This document shows, in pieces, positions 29,454-36,978 of a stretch of 49,771 nt of DNA. Source of the DNA: Oscillospiraceae bacterium (GTDB lineage: Bacteria; Bacillota; Clostridia; Oscillospirales; Oscillospiraceae). The DNA lies in assembly GCA_017541995.1 (NCBI GenBank), contig JAFXYD010000012.1:1-49771 (forward strand), in the 5' to 3' direction. A program made the position numbers and the translations under genes. Each line of letters starts with the position of its first letter. The stretch's first letter is position 1. Under the pieces are notes generated by a model. The model saw only the letters and a list, made by a program, of their open reading frames with translations, was not told the origin of the DNA and made no database searches.

Positions 29454-30776
29454 TCAGCCCGCCCGGGGCAGCGTGACGGTGAAGGCAATCTGCCGGGGGC
29501 CGGGGTACTCCGCCTCGATGCGGCCCCGGTGGCGCTGGACGATGACCTGGGCGGCGGAGAGGCCGATGCCGAAGCCGCCCGCGCCGTCCTCCTGGGTCCG
29601 GGCGGCGTCGTCCCGGTAGAAGCGGTCAAAGAGCCGCTCCGGGGGGCAGTCGGGGAGCTCCGGGCAGTCGTTCTCCAGCCGCAGGACGCAGCTTTTCTCC
29701 CCGGTCCGGAGCGCCAGCCGCAGCGCGGAGTCCGGGGCGGCGTACTTCACGGCGTTGTCCAGGAGAATGGAGAGCAGCCCCGCCAGCTGGGACTCGTCCC
29801 CCCGGACGGAGGCGGGCTCCAGGACGGACTCCAGCCGCAGGCCCCGCTGCTCCATGGGGATGCGGAACATGGCGGCGCTTTTCTCCGCCAGCGCCTTCAG
29901 ATCCACCGGAACCAGGCTGCCCGGGGCGGGCAGCTCCTGGGCCCGGGCCAGGGTCAGCAGATTGGCGGTGAGCTCCGTCAGCCGCTGGGTCTGGACCAGG
30001 ATGTTGCGGCTCCATTTGTTCTCCCCGGCGATCAGCTCCATGGCCTCGGTGTTGGCCTGGATAATGGCCAGGGGGGTTTTCAGCTCGTGGCCCGCGTCGG
30101 TGACGAAGCGGCGCTGCCGCTCCATGTTCTCCGCGATGGGGGCGATGGCCCGCTTTGCCAGCAGCGTCACCAGGGCCAGCATCAGAAGCCAGCCCCCCAG
30201 CCCCGCCAGGGCGGAGAGGGCCGCCACCCGCAGCACCGCCATCCGGCGGCTGGAATTCTCCAAAAAGACGTAGACCCGCTCTCCCGCGGGGCCGAGGGCG
30301 GAGGCGTAGCGGAAGCTGTCAATCCGGCCCGCTTCGCGGCCCTCCGCCAGCACCGGGGCCGCCAGGGCGGCGGCCTCCGCCTGGCTGAGATTGGAGATCC
30401 GGCCGACGTCCGCCGCCAGCACGGCGCCGTCCTGCACCCGCAGGGTAAAATATACCGCCGCCATCCGGTCGTTTTCCGTCAGAGCTCCCAGCATAAAGCC
30501 CAGGCGGGGGCTGTCCTGGGGGCCTCCGGGGCCGGGCTCCTGCTCCCCGGGCATGGCCGGGGGCTGGTTTTCCGGGAGCTCCGGTGGAGTCTGCCCCTGG
30601 GGCAGCTCCGGGCGGCCCTGGGCCTCCAGCAGCACCAGGTTTTCCAGCAGGCGCTTCGCCTCCTGGGCGCTGGTCCAGGCGTTGACGGCGTTCAGCGCCC
30701 CCAACAGCAGCACCAGCAGCACCGTCACGGCCACCATGGCCGCGGCGATGAACTTTCGTTTCAGCGTTCGGATCAT
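29454..30776 (-). CDS. Sensor histidine kinase
   Basis: 440 aa. Membrane helices lie at about 10-30 and 185-208. The outer loop between them is long and starts with a Pro/Glu/Gly-rich stretch (PPELPENQPPAMPGEQEPG). The HisKA box is VTDAGHELKTPLAIIQ with the phosphorylated H; the ATPase has ILLDNAVKYAAPD (N box), FYRDDAART and GGFGIGLSAAQVIV (G boxes). It has no HAMP module of normal length. It probably phosphorylates the response regulator encoded just upstream, with which it overlaps by four bases. The signal is unknown. The stop codon lies in an ATTCTCA microsatellite. Confidence 0.94.
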   Translation of the reverse strand: MIRTLKRKFIAAAMVAVTVLLVLLLGALNAVNAWTSAQEAKRLLENLVLLEAQGRPELPQGQTPPELPENQPPAMPGEQEPGPGGPQDSPRLGFMLGALTENDRMAAVYFTLRVQDGAVLAADVGRISNLSQAEAAALAAPVLAEGREAGRIDSFRYASALGPAGERVYVFLENSSRRMAVLRVAALSALAGLGGWLLMLALVTLLAKRAIAPIAENMERQRRFVTDAGHELKTPLAIIQANTEAMELIAGENKWSRNILVQTQRLTELTANLLTLARAQELPAPGSLVPVDLKALAEKSAAMFRIPMEQRGLRLESVLEPASVRGDESQLAGLLSILLDNAVKYAAPDSALRLALRTGEKSCVLRLENDCPELPDCPPERLFDRFYRDDAARTQEDGAGGFGIGLSAAQVIVQRHRGRIEAEYPGPRQIAFTVTLPRAG

Positions 30777-31447
30777 GACTTCAGCTCCAGCCGGTAGCCG
30801 ATGCCCCGCTTGGCCTGGATCAGCACGTCGGCCCCCAGGGCGGTCAGCTTTTTTCGCAGATAGGAAATGTAGACCCAGACGATGCCGGGCTCGGACTCGG
30901 TGTCATAGCCCCAGAGCTTCACCAGGATATCCTCCGTGGACAGATAGATGCCCCGGTTGAGCAGAAAGAGCTCCATGAGCTGGAATTCCAGCTTGGGCAG
31001 GAGCATGCTCTGCTCCCCGCAGCGGAGGGTGTAGCGCTGCCGGTCCAGGCTGAGATTGCCCATGCGCAGCAGATCCGGGGTGAAGTCCTCCCGGCGGCGG
31101 AGCATGGCCCGGACCCGGGCCAGGAGCTCTCCCATGGCGAAGGGCTTGGGCAGATAGTCGTCGGCCCCCAGATCCAGACCCCGGATCCGGTCCTCCACCT
31201 CGCCCCGGGCGGTGAGCAGCAGCACGGGGGTCTTGTCCCCGGCGGCGCGCAGGGCCTGGAGCACCTCGAAGCCGCTTTTGCCGGGCATCATCACGTCCAG
31301 GATGATGCCGTCGTAGCGCTCGTTCTGGGCGTAGGCCAGGGCGTCGAGGCCGTCGTAGACCGCCTCCACCTGGTATTTGTGGTATTCCAGCACGTCCTTC
31401 ACAGCCTCCGAGAGGCTGCGCTCATCCTCGGCGTACAGCAGCTTCAT
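30773..31447 (-). CDS. OmpR/PhoB-family response regulator
   Basis: 224 aa, ATG 31447. The receiver domain has the acidic pair in LLYAEDERSL (E7, D8), phospho-acceptor D51 (IILDVMMPGK), T in LLLTARGE and K in YLPKPF. The C-terminal winged helix (about 128-222) has LEFQLMELFLLNRGIYLSTE, the RGIYLS turn and VWVYISYLRKKL recognition helix. ATGA overlap with the kinase gene makes a coupled two-component unit. Targets cannot be read. It is most similar in layout to regulators of surface or antibiotic response, but that is only a general impression. Confidence 0.95.
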   Translation of the reverse strand: MKLLYAEDERSLSEAVKDVLEYHKYQVEAVYDGLDALAYAQNERYDGIILDVMMPGKSGFEVLQALRAAGDKTPVLLLTARGEVEDRIRGLDLGADDYLPKPFAMGELLARVRAMLRRREDFTPDLLRMGNLSLDRQRYTLRCGEQSMLLPKLEFQLMELFLLNRGIYLSTEDILVKLWGYDTESEPGIVWVYISYLRKKLTALGADVLIQAKRGIGYRLELKS

Positions 31448-31451
31448 GGCC

Positions 31452-32069
31452 TTAGGCGTTCTTTGTCAGCCGGTAGCAGCCGTCGGCTGCCCGGAAGCCC
31501 ATCTTTTGCAGGTACTTTTCGTGCTTCTCCGCGGCGTTGCGGAACTCCAGGGCGGTGAAGCCCTCCTCCCCCAGCAGATGGGGATAGAGATAGCGGCCCA
31601 CGGAGGCGTCCCGGTACTTGGGGATGGTGTAGTCCAGCACGATGTCCAGGGCGCCCTGCTCCGTCCGGTGGCCGATGATGAGGCCCACGGGGTTCATGTC
31701 GTAGTAGACAAAGTACGCGGTCTCATAGCGGGCATCCGCCGGGTCGAAGGCGGGGAAGAAGGTCCGGATATCCTCCCGATAGAGCTGCACAAACTCCCGC
31801 AGATAGGCGCTGTTGCGCTCGATGGGCAGGTGCAGGGTCAGATTTTTGGACTTTGCCAGCCGGATCAGGAAGTAGATGTTGATGAGACACAGGCCGATGT
31901 TCATGATGGCGGTGGGATAGGACTTCGTCAGAAAGGCGAAGATCACGAAGATGACGGAGCCGATGAGATTGAACAACCGCAGCTTCACCACAGAGGTCAT
32001 CAAAAAAGAAATCAGAATCAAGACGGTGGAGAAATAGCCCATCGCTTGAATAAAGGTTTCGGTGTTCAT
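31452..32069 (-). CDS. YgjV-type membrane protein with GNAT-like C-terminal part
   Basis: 205 aa. Residues 1-72 hold three closely spaced membrane helices: AMGYFSTVLILISFLMTSVV, LFNLIGSVIFVIFAFLTKSY and AIMNIGLCLINIYFLIRLA. This layout with a small polar turn after each helix is that of YgjV/Imp (PF10688). The C-terminal part from about 80 (DIRTFFPAFDPADARYETAY, VGLIIGHRTEQGALDIVLDY, KHEKYLQKMGFR) resembles a GNAT acetyltransferase, with the closing LEFRN...YLQKMGF pattern typical of acetyl-CoA folds. Function unknown. It lies four bases before the response-regulator gene and may be in the same transcript. Confidence 0.75.
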   Translation of the reverse strand: MNTETFIQAMGYFSTVLILISFLMTSVVKLRLFNLIGSVIFVIFAFLTKSYPTAIMNIGLCLINIYFLIRLAKSKNLTLHLPIERNSAYLREFVQLYREDIRTFFPAFDPADARYETAYFVYYDMNPVGLIIGHRTEQGALDIVLDYTIPKYRDASVGRYLYPHLLGEEGFTALEFRNAAEKHEKYLQKMGFRAADGCYRLTKNA

Positions 32070-32147
32070 GCCAAAATCCCCCTTATAAAATGGTTTTCAT
32101 CATTATACCCAAGATTTGTTTTTTTGTCAACGGAAACACTGTTGTAC

Positions 32148-32177
32148 TTGACAAAACCCACGTGCAAGAGTTAAAAT
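32148..32177 (+). promoter_or_regulatory. Promoter of the phosphoribosyltransferase-like gene
   Basis: TTGACA (32148-32153), 18-base spacer, TAAAAT (32172-32177). The start codon is about 110 bases downstream, leaving a leader of roughly 100 bases. Confidence 0.7.
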
Positions 32178-32180
32178 AAA

Positions 32181-32235
32181 GAAAAGCGCTCGGGGCGTAT
32201 GTTCATTCGCCGTACATGACCCGCTTTTTTGTTTT
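32181..32235 (+). promoter_or_regulatory. Leader hairpin ending in a T run; candidate attenuator
   Basis: AAAAGCG (starting about 32182) pairs with CGCTTTTTT near 32222-32230, enclosing GGGGCGTATGTTCATTCGCC and GTACATGACC, which can fold further. The structure begins at the expected transcription start and ends in a T run, as a terminator does, yet lies upstream of the gene. This looks like an attenuator or small riboswitch. I cannot match it to a known class. Confidence 0.45.
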
Positions 32236-32287
32236 CCCAGCACGGTAAACACAAGCACGTATGTAACAAGAAAGGGAGGACTGAACT

Positions 32288-32914
32288 ATGATCGAGATCA
32301 AAGAGCTTATGAAGCGCGGCAACGTGCCGCTTCGCGGAGCCCGCGGACACTTTGCCACCAACCACAGCCACATCAATTACTACATCGACATCTCCATCCA
32401 GAAGACCCGACTGAACGAGGCCATTGCCGTGGCCAAGGAGCTGGCCCCCAAGTATCGCAGCGATCTGGTGGACACCATCCTCTGCCTGGACGGCACCGCC
32501 GTCATCGGCACCTGCCTGGCCAAGGAGCTGGTGGGCGCCGCCCGCAGCGTCAACGCGGGCCGGGAAATCTGCGTGCTGGAGCCGGAATACAACGCCAACA
32601 GCCAGATCATCTTCCGGGATAACGCCCAGCCTCTGATCCGGGATAAGCACGTGCTGATCCTGATGGCCAGCGTCACCACCGGCTTTACCGCCAACCGCTC
32701 CATCGAGGCCATCCGCTACTACGGCGGCCACGCCGCGGGCATCGCCGCCCTCTACAGCACCGTGCCCGAGTCCGCCGGCATCACGGTCCACTCCGTCTTC
32801 GATATCCGGGATCTGACCGACTACGCCAGCTACGACTACCGCGACTGCCCCTACTGCAAATCCGGCCGCCGTCTGGACGCCCTGGTCAACAGCTTCGGCT
32901 ACTCCGCCCTGTAA
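32288..32914 (+). CDS. Type I phosphoribosyltransferase-fold protein (orotate PRTase-like) with CxxC tail
   Basis: 208 aa, ATG 32288 with AAAGGGAGG upstream. The fold follows PyrE: an N-terminal hood (ARGHFATNHSHINYYIDIS), a core strand ILCLDGTAVIGTCLAKEL and the PRPP loop at 122-134 (VLILMASVTTGFT). In active enzymes this loop starts with two acidic residues (DD); here they are M and A, so PRPP catalysis is doubtful. The C-terminus carries DCPYCKSGRRLDALV (C187, C190), a possible half zinc site. Such proteins are often annotated as orotate phosphoribosyltransferase in Clostridia. A regulatory or binding role is as likely. A structured leader precedes it. Confidence 0.8.
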   Translation: MIEIKELMKRGNVPLRGARGHFATNHSHINYYIDISIQKTRLNEAIAVAKELAPKYRSDLVDTILCLDGTAVIGTCLAKELVGAARSVNAGREICVLEPEYNANSQIIFRDNAQPLIRDKHVLILMASVTTGFTANRSIEAIRYYGGHAAGIAALYSTVPESAGITVHSVFDIRDLTDYASYDYRDCPYCKSGRRLDALVNSFGYSAL

Positions 32915-32923
32915 ATACCGCCA

Positions 32924-32960
32924 GATCAAAAGCGCCCGAGCTCCTCGGGCGCTTTTGATC
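32924..32960 (+). terminator. Terminator of the phosphoribosyltransferase-like gene
   Basis: A perfect 17-bp stem GATCAAAAGCGCCCGAG (32924-32940) with loop CTC. The T tract is inside the 3' arm (GCTTTTGATC). It ends the gene at 32914. Confidence 0.8.
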
Positions 32961-33013
32961 TGCCGCCCATGAAATATATTGTGAAAATATTTCGATTTTT
33001 TGTAAAAAAACTA

Positions 33014-33042
33014 TTGATTTTCTTGCCGGGAGCGAGTATAAT
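33014..33042 (+). promoter_or_regulatory. Sigma-A promoter of rpsT
   Basis: TTGATT (33014-33019), 17-base spacer, TATAAT (33037-33042). A leader of about 48 bases precedes the GTG start. Confidence 0.87.
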
Positions 33043-33096
33043 ACATGTCTGCATGGGCCTGCCCGTGCCACGATTTCGAGTCAAGGAGGTGTAACC

Positions 33097-33360
33097 GTGC
33101 CCAACATCAAGTCCGCTAAGAAGAGAGTCGAGCTTTCCAAGGTCGCCAATGCCAGAAACAAGGCTGGCAAGTCCGCCCTCAAGACCGATATCAAGAAGTT
33201 CGACGCCGCTGTCCTTGAAGGTAATCGCGAGGCGGCTGACGCAGCTTACAAGGCTGCCGTCAAGTCCGTGGACCAGGCTGTGAACAAGGGTCTTCTGCAC
33301 AAGAATACCGCTGCCCGGAAGAAGAGCAGCATGACCCTGAAGCTCAACAAGCTGGCGTAA
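33097..33360 (+). CDS. rpsT: Ribosomal protein S20
   Basis: 87 aa, GTG 33097 with AAGGAGGTG upstream. It is very lysine- and alanine-rich and shows S20 family blocks: MPNIKSAKKRVELSKVANAR at the N-terminus, KSALKTDIKKFDAAV and the closing KGLLHKNTAARKKSSMTLKL. It binds 16S rRNA early in 30S assembly. A GTG/TTG start is common for rpsT and may limit its own translation. Codon choice is less GC-biased than in neighbours (AAG, GCT, TCC), as usual for a highly expressed gene. It is monocistronic, between its own promoter and terminator. Confidence 0.97.
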   Translation: MPNIKSAKKRVELSKVANARNKAGKSALKTDIKKFDAAVLEGNREAADAAYKAAVKSVDQAVNKGLLHKNTAARKKSSMTLKLNKLA

Positions 33361-33378
33361 TTCGCGTTCGAAAATATT

Positions 33379-33410
33379 CCCTTCCGGCTCAGACCGGAAG
33401 GGGTTTTTTC
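33379..33410 (+). terminator. Terminator of rpsT
   Basis: CCTTCCGG pairs with CCGGAAGG around CTCAGA, followed by six T residues. Confidence 0.92.
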
Positions 33411-33513
33411 GTTTTTGCCGGAAAGCGGGGGAGGCGCAGGCCCCTTTCCTGCCCGCCCGGAAGGGACAGGCGGGAGCGCCCGACAAAAAACCTTGCGGAT
33501 TTGAAAAAAATAC

Positions 33514-33542
33514 TTGACAAATCCGCCTCGATCCGCTATAAT
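33514..33542 (+). promoter_or_regulatory. Consensus promoter of the tRNA-Met/tRNA-Glu pair
   Basis: Perfect TTGACA (33514-33519), 17-base spacer and perfect TATAAT (33537-33542), 45 bases before the first tRNA. Confidence 0.92.
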
Positions 33543-33587
33543 CCTTTATGCTGTTCCGAGCCCATATTGCCCGGGCGGCGTCTATAC

Positions 33588-33663
33588 GGCGGCATAGCTC
33601 AGTTGGTAGAGCACCCGGTTCATACCCGTGTTGTCATCTGTTCGAGTCAGATTGCCGCTACCA
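33588..33663 (+). tRNA. tRNA-Met, elongator type (CAT anticodon)
   Basis: 76 bases with encoded CCA. The acceptor is GGCGGCA paired with TGCCGCT (G1-T72 wobble) and an A discriminator, the D arm contains TAGCTCAGTTGGTAGAGC, and the anticodon arm is CCCGGTTCATACCCGTG. The GGTTCATACC loop matches elongator Met tRNAs of Firmicutes. It lacks the three GC pairs of initiators. The next tRNA starts at the very next base. Confidence 0.93.
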
Positions 33664-33738
33664 GGCCCGTTGGTCAAGTGGTTAAGACACCGCCCTTTCA
33701 CGGCGGTAACATGGGTTCGAGTCCCGTACGGGTCACCA
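33664..33738 (+). tRNA. tRNA-Glu (TTC anticodon)
   Basis: 75 bases with encoded CCA. The acceptor is GGCCCGT paired with ACGGGTC, the D arm contains TGGTCAAGTGGTTAAGAC, the anticodon arm is CCGCCCTTTCACGGCGG and the T arm contains GGGTTCGAGTCCC. It follows tRNA-Met with no spacer, so maturation needs a cut exactly at the CCA/5' end junction. Confidence 0.95.
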
Positions 33739-33821
33739 AAAATCCTTCATGCTTTCGCGTGGAGGATTTTTGCTTATCCGCTTCCCACAGGATCTTACCC
33801 GGAAAAGAGAGGAGTATCACC

Positions 33822-34817
33822 ATGGACAATCCGTTTTTTGCCAAGCTGGCGCCCCTGGGCTTCACGGCGCTGGATCAAAACAACTGTGTGGGCGTCTGGC
33901 ACAACTACGCCGTCACCCTGCGCCACTACAGCGGCAGCCTCTATTGGATCTTCGTGGCCATTCGGATCCCGGCCCGCTCCAAGGAGCTGAAGAAGAGCCT
34001 GAAAAGCGCCCTGCAGGCCAGGCTGGGCAAGCGGGCCGCGGTGGCCAACGTGATGCCCAATTTCTTCCAGGGCCAGCTCCGCTTCAACCACGTGGAGAAC
34101 GAGCTGCCGGAGATCACGACCTTCCTGGACACCGTCACCGCCGCCCTGCGGGAGAACGGCGTCGGCCCGGCCGATACCTGCGCCGTCACCGGCGCGTCCA
34201 ACCCGGACAGCCTCTGCCTGCTGGACAGGCCCGGCTTCGTGGGCTTCCAGCCGGTCTGCGCCTCCGCGGTGCGGCGGGAGGGCTATGAGACCCAGGCCAA
34301 GGTGGAGGAGAACGAAAACAACGGCAGCTACCTCACAGGCACAATCGGGGCGCTGCTGGGGATGCTGGTGGGGGTCGGCGTCAATCTGCTGACCCTGGTG
34401 TTCCTGAAGCGCTTCTACGTCATGCTCTTCGCCCTGGTGCCTGTGGCCGCCATGCTGGGCTATAAGCTCTTCAAGGGCAAGACGGACAAGCTCTCCATCG
34501 TCATTGTCATCGTGCTCAGCGTCATCGCGGTGCCGCTGATGGAGTTCCTGACCCTGGTGTTCAGCGTGATGCGGGAGTATTCCGCCCCCTTCGGGGAGGT
34601 CTTGAGCTGGGCGGCCGAGGTGTTCTTTGAGCCGGAGGTCACCAAGGAGTCTGTTCCCGAAATGCTGAAAATGCTGCTGTTCATGGCCCTGGGCGTTTTC
34701 GTGGCCTGGAGCTATATGGCGCGGCAGACCAACAGCGCGCAGACCAAGGGCGTCCAGGCCCTGCTGGAGAGCATGCGGCCCAATCCCAACTACACGGCGA
34801 GCCAGACGCAGCAATAA
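33822..34817 (+). CDS. Multi-span membrane protein of unknown function
   Basis: 331 aa from ATG 33822 with AGAGGAG nine bases upstream; the longer frame would run through the tRNAs. The soluble N-terminal half (residues 1-150) is mixed alpha/beta (LAPLGFTALDQNNCVGVWHN, then IFVAIRIPARSKELKKSLK). From 165 there are four helices: YLTGTIGALLGMLVGVGVN, FYVMLFALVPVAAMLGYKLF, LSIVIVIVLSVIAVPLMEFL and MLKMLLFMALGVFVAWSYMA. The GTIGALLGMLVG block resembles a class of clostridial membrane proteins annotated only as hypothetical. The gene follows the tRNA genes by 83 bases and may share their transcript. Confidence 0.8.
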   Translation: MDNPFFAKLAPLGFTALDQNNCVGVWHNYAVTLRHYSGSLYWIFVAIRIPARSKELKKSLKSALQARLGKRAAVANVMPNFFQGQLRFNHVENELPEITTFLDTVTAALRENGVGPADTCAVTGASNPDSLCLLDRPGFVGFQPVCASAVRREGYETQAKVEENENNGSYLTGTIGALLGMLVGVGVNLLTLVFLKRFYVMLFALVPVAAMLGYKLFKGKTDKLSIVIVIVLSVIAVPLMEFLTLVFSVMREYSAPFGEVLSWAAEVFFEPEVTKESVPEMLKMLLFMALGVFVAWSYMARQTNSAQTKGVQALLESMRPNPNYTASQTQQ

Positions 34818-34838
34818 AACCGGAAAAGCCACGCAATA

Positions 34839-34880
34839 CGCGGGAAAAGCGGCCCGACAGGCCGCTTTTCCCGCGTTTTT
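34839..34880. terminator. Bidirectional terminator between the membrane protein and rsmI
   Basis: A 16-bp stem CGCGGGAAAAGCGGCC (34839-34854) pairs with GGCCGCTTTTCCCGCG (34860-34875), followed by TTTTT. The genes converge here. Confidence 0.93.
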
Positions 34881-34892
34881 CCCGAATATTGC

Positions 34893-35723
34893 TTAATTTC
34901 CAACCACCAGGGCGTACAGCGTATTTTTGGCCACGCCGGTCTGCTCCGCGATCTGCTTCACCGCGTCCTTGGTCCGGGCGCCTCCGGCAATCAGAGCCCG
35001 GGCCAGCTCCGCGGCCCGCTCCGGGCTGACGGCCTCGGCCTGTCTGGGGGCGGCGCCTCCCAGCACCAGCACGTATTCCCCCCGGGGCTCGTTGGTCTCG
35101 TAGTAAGCCGCGGCCTCCCCCAGGGTGCTGCGGCGGATCTCCTCGTGGAGCTTGGTGAGCTCCCGGCAGAGACTCAGAGGCCGCTCCGGCCCGAAGGCCG
35201 CCAGCAGATCCGCCAGGGTGCCCCGGAGATGGTGGGGGGCCTCGTAGAAGATCAGCGTCCGCTCCTCCTGCTTCAGCCCCTCCAGCCGGGCCCGGCGCTC
35301 CTTCTTCTGGGCGGGCAGAAAGCCCTCAAAGGCGAAGCGCCCCGTGGGCAGGGCGGAGACGGAGAGGGCCGTGATGGCGGCACAGGGCCCCGGCAGGGCG
35401 CAGACGGGGACTCCGGCCTCGGCGCAGAGCCGCACCAGATCCTCTCCGGGGTCGGAGATGGCGGGGCAGCCCGCGTCCGTCACCAGGGCGCAGCACTCCC
35501 CGGCCAGCAGCCGCTCCACAATCCGGGGGCCGCTCTCCTTTTTGTTGTGCTCGTGGTAGCTCACCAGGGGCTTCTTCAGCTCCAGGTGGTTCAGCAGCTT
35601 CAAGGACACCCGGGTGTCCTCGGCGGCAATGAAATCCGCCGCCGCCAAAGTCTCGGCGCAGCGCCGGGAAATGTCCCCCAGATTGCCGATGGGCGTGGGG
35701 ACCAGGTATAAGGTTCCGGTCAT
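34893..35723 (-). CDS. rsmI: 16S rRNA (cytidine-1402 2'-O) methyltransferase
   Basis: 276 aa from ATG 35723 with GGAGG upstream. The tetrapyrrole-methylase fold starts GTLYLVPTPIGNLGDISRR, then ETLAAADFIAAEDTRVSLKL, VSYHEHNKKESG and CCALVTDAGCPAISDPGEDL with the SAM-binding GCPAISDPG. The next block, GVPVCALPGPCAAITALSVS, is also conserved, as is TLIFYEAPHHL. The enzyme modifies C1402 in the decoding centre of 16S rRNA. The extension to 35756 runs into microsatellite. It is probably in one transcript with the next methyltransferase gene upstream. Confidence 0.96.
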   Translation of the reverse strand: MTGTLYLVPTPIGNLGDISRRCAETLAAADFIAAEDTRVSLKLLNHLELKKPLVSYHEHNKKESGPRIVERLLAGECCALVTDAGCPAISDPGEDLVRLCAEAGVPVCALPGPCAAITALSVSALPTGRFAFEGFLPAQKKERRARLEGLKQEERTLIFYEAPHHLRGTLADLLAAFGPERPLSLCRELTKLHEEIRRSTLGEAAAYYETNEPRGEYVLVLGGAAPRQAEAVSPERAAELARALIAGGARTKDAVKQIAEQTGVAKNTLYALVVGN

Positions 35724-35740
35724 GGGGCCTCCAGTTTTGT

Positions 35741-35792
35741 AGGGATCAGGGATCAAGGATCAAGGATCAAGGATCAAGGATCAGGGATCAGG
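35741..35792. repeat. GGATCAA heptamer microsatellite
   Basis: About seven copies of GGATCAA/GGATCAG fill the gap between two genes. The stop codon of the trmN6-like gene (35781-35783) lies inside the tract, read on the minus strand as TGATCC units. The same heptamer occurs at 29123-29154. Confidence 0.93.
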
Positions 35793-36518
35793 GGTCGGGG
35801 AACGCGGGGGCAGGCGGTAGATCCGCCGGTATTCCGCCGTGGGGGTGCCGTCGGGGTTTGCGAGAATCAGAGGCGCGTCCCAGGCAAGGCCCGGCTTGCC
35901 GCCCTTGACGGCCCGGAGCAGCAGCAGGGAAGGGGCCCGCTCCGGCCCGGGGCAGACCGGCCGCAGACCCTTGAGCTCCAGCCCGGCGACGGAGAGGGCG
36001 CGGCAAAGCTCCGCCAGCCGCTCCGGCCGGTGTACCAGCCAGAAGCTGCCGCCGGTCTTCAGCAGCCAGCCCGCCGCCCCGCAGTAGTCGGCGGGGCCGC
36101 AGCAGCGCTCCGTCCGGGCGACGGCTTGGCCCTCGTCCCGGGGCACATAGCCCCCGGCGACGGGGTAATAGGGCGGGTTGCAGACGACCTGGGTGAAGCT
36201 GCCCGCTTTCAGCAGGGTTCGGATCTGCCGCAGATCCCCCTGCAGCACCCGGAAGCGCTCCGCCAGACGATTTTCCTCCCGGCTGCGCTCCATCAGAGCG
36301 CAGGCCCTTTCCTGGAGCTCCAGGGCCGTGACGGACAAGTCGGGCTCCCGGTCCAGCAGCAGCAGACCCACCGCCCCGGACCCGGCGCAGAGGTCGCAGA
36401 CCGCCGCCCCCCGGGGCGGGCGGACAAAGTCCGCCAGGAGCACCGCGTCGGTGGACAGGGGAAAGGCGGAGCGGTCCAGATACAGGCGGGTGCCGTTTTG
36501 AAGGAGTTCAAATGTCAT
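35781..36518 (-). CDS. Class I SAM methyltransferase, TrmN6/YabB type
   Basis: 245 aa from ATG 36518 (weak site TTGGGG; an upstream ATG at 36545 has none). SAM motif I is AVCDLCAGSGAVGLLLLD, motif II ALELQERACALMERS, and the adenine-N6 signature is VVCNPPYYPVAGG (NPPY). This pattern defines the tRNA1(Val) A37-N6 methyltransferase family (YfiC/YabB), and in Firmicutes it is encoded beside rsmI, as here. The last residues (PTPDP) and the stop codon come from a GGATCAA microsatellite, so the C-terminus has been rewritten by a repeat. Confidence 0.9.
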   Translation of the reverse strand: MTFELLQNGTRLYLDRSAFPLSTDAVLLADFVRPPRGAAVCDLCAGSGAVGLLLLDREPDLSVTALELQERACALMERSREENRLAERFRVLQGDLRQIRTLLKAGSFTQVVCNPPYYPVAGGYVPRDEGQAVARTERCCGPADYCGAAGWLLKTGGSFWLVHRPERLAELCRALSVAGLELKGLRPVCPGPERAPSLLLLRAVKGGKPGLAWDAPLILANPDGTPTAEYRRIYRLPPRSPTPDP

Positions 36519-36564
36519 AATCCCCAAAAATATAGAACGGATCACGAAGAGCGGATCCCGATTG

Positions 36565-36599
36565 AAAAGGGGCCTGTGCAGCGCACAGGCCCCTTTTTT
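36565..36599. terminator. Terminator after the ferredoxin gene
   Basis: AAAAGGGGCCTGTGC pairs with GCACAGGCCCCTTTT around AGC. On the minus strand it closes the ferredoxin transcript eight bases after the stop codon. Confidence 0.9.
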
Positions 36600-36606
36600 G
36601 GTTCAA

Positions 36607-36774
36607 TTACAGCTCAATGGCCTCAACGGGGCAGGCCGCGGCGCAGGAGCCGCACTCAACGCACTGCTCGGCGTCGATGACGTACTTGTCGTCGCCCTCG
36701 GTGATGATGCCCAGGGGGCAGGTGTCGGCGCAGGTGCCGCACTTAACGCAGTTGTCGGTGATGGTGTAAGCCAT
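36607..36774 (-). CDS. Clostridial-type 2[4Fe-4S] ferredoxin
   Basis: 55 aa, start MAYTITDNCVKCGTCADTCP. Two full cluster motifs are present: C-x2-C-x2-C-x3-C in CVKCGTCADTCP and again in CVECGSCAAACPVEAI. Length and layout are those of the small electron carrier used by pyruvate:ferredoxin oxidoreductase and hydrogenases in anaerobes. ATG 36774 has AGGAGGAA upstream. It stands alone with its own promoter and terminator, as expected for a highly expressed carrier. Confidence 0.96.
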   Translation of the reverse strand: MAYTITDNCVKCGTCADTCPLGIITEGDDKYVIDAEQCVECGSCAAACPVEAIEL

Positions 36775-36825
36775 GGTGATTCCTCCTTCTGTTCGGTGTT
36801 GGTGGTTGCTTTGCTTGCTGAACCT

Positions 36826-36853
36826 ATCATAACATGTTTTTTCAAAAATGCAA
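36826..36853 (-). promoter_or_regulatory. Promoter of the ferredoxin gene
   Basis: Minus strand: TTGCAT (36848-36853), 16-base spacer, TATGAT (36826-36831), in an AT-rich block. Confidence 0.7.
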
Positions 36854-36978
36854 TGGTTATTTCAGAAATAAATATGAATTTTTTAATAAGAAAGGGTTCC
36901 AAATTTTAACTTTTGGGTACACTTCGGTTACACGTTGGTTATTCCATTTCCCTGGAAATCTGAAAGGAAGCTGAGCAA

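Noticed and set aside
29142-29476. Open frames on both strands in the repeat cluster
   Set aside because: They are translations of the MITE-like element and microsatellites, with no start signals.
32181-32235. Assignment of the leader to a purine, preQ1 or PyrR class
   Set aside because: None of the conserved core sequences of those classes is present; only the terminator-like stem is supported.
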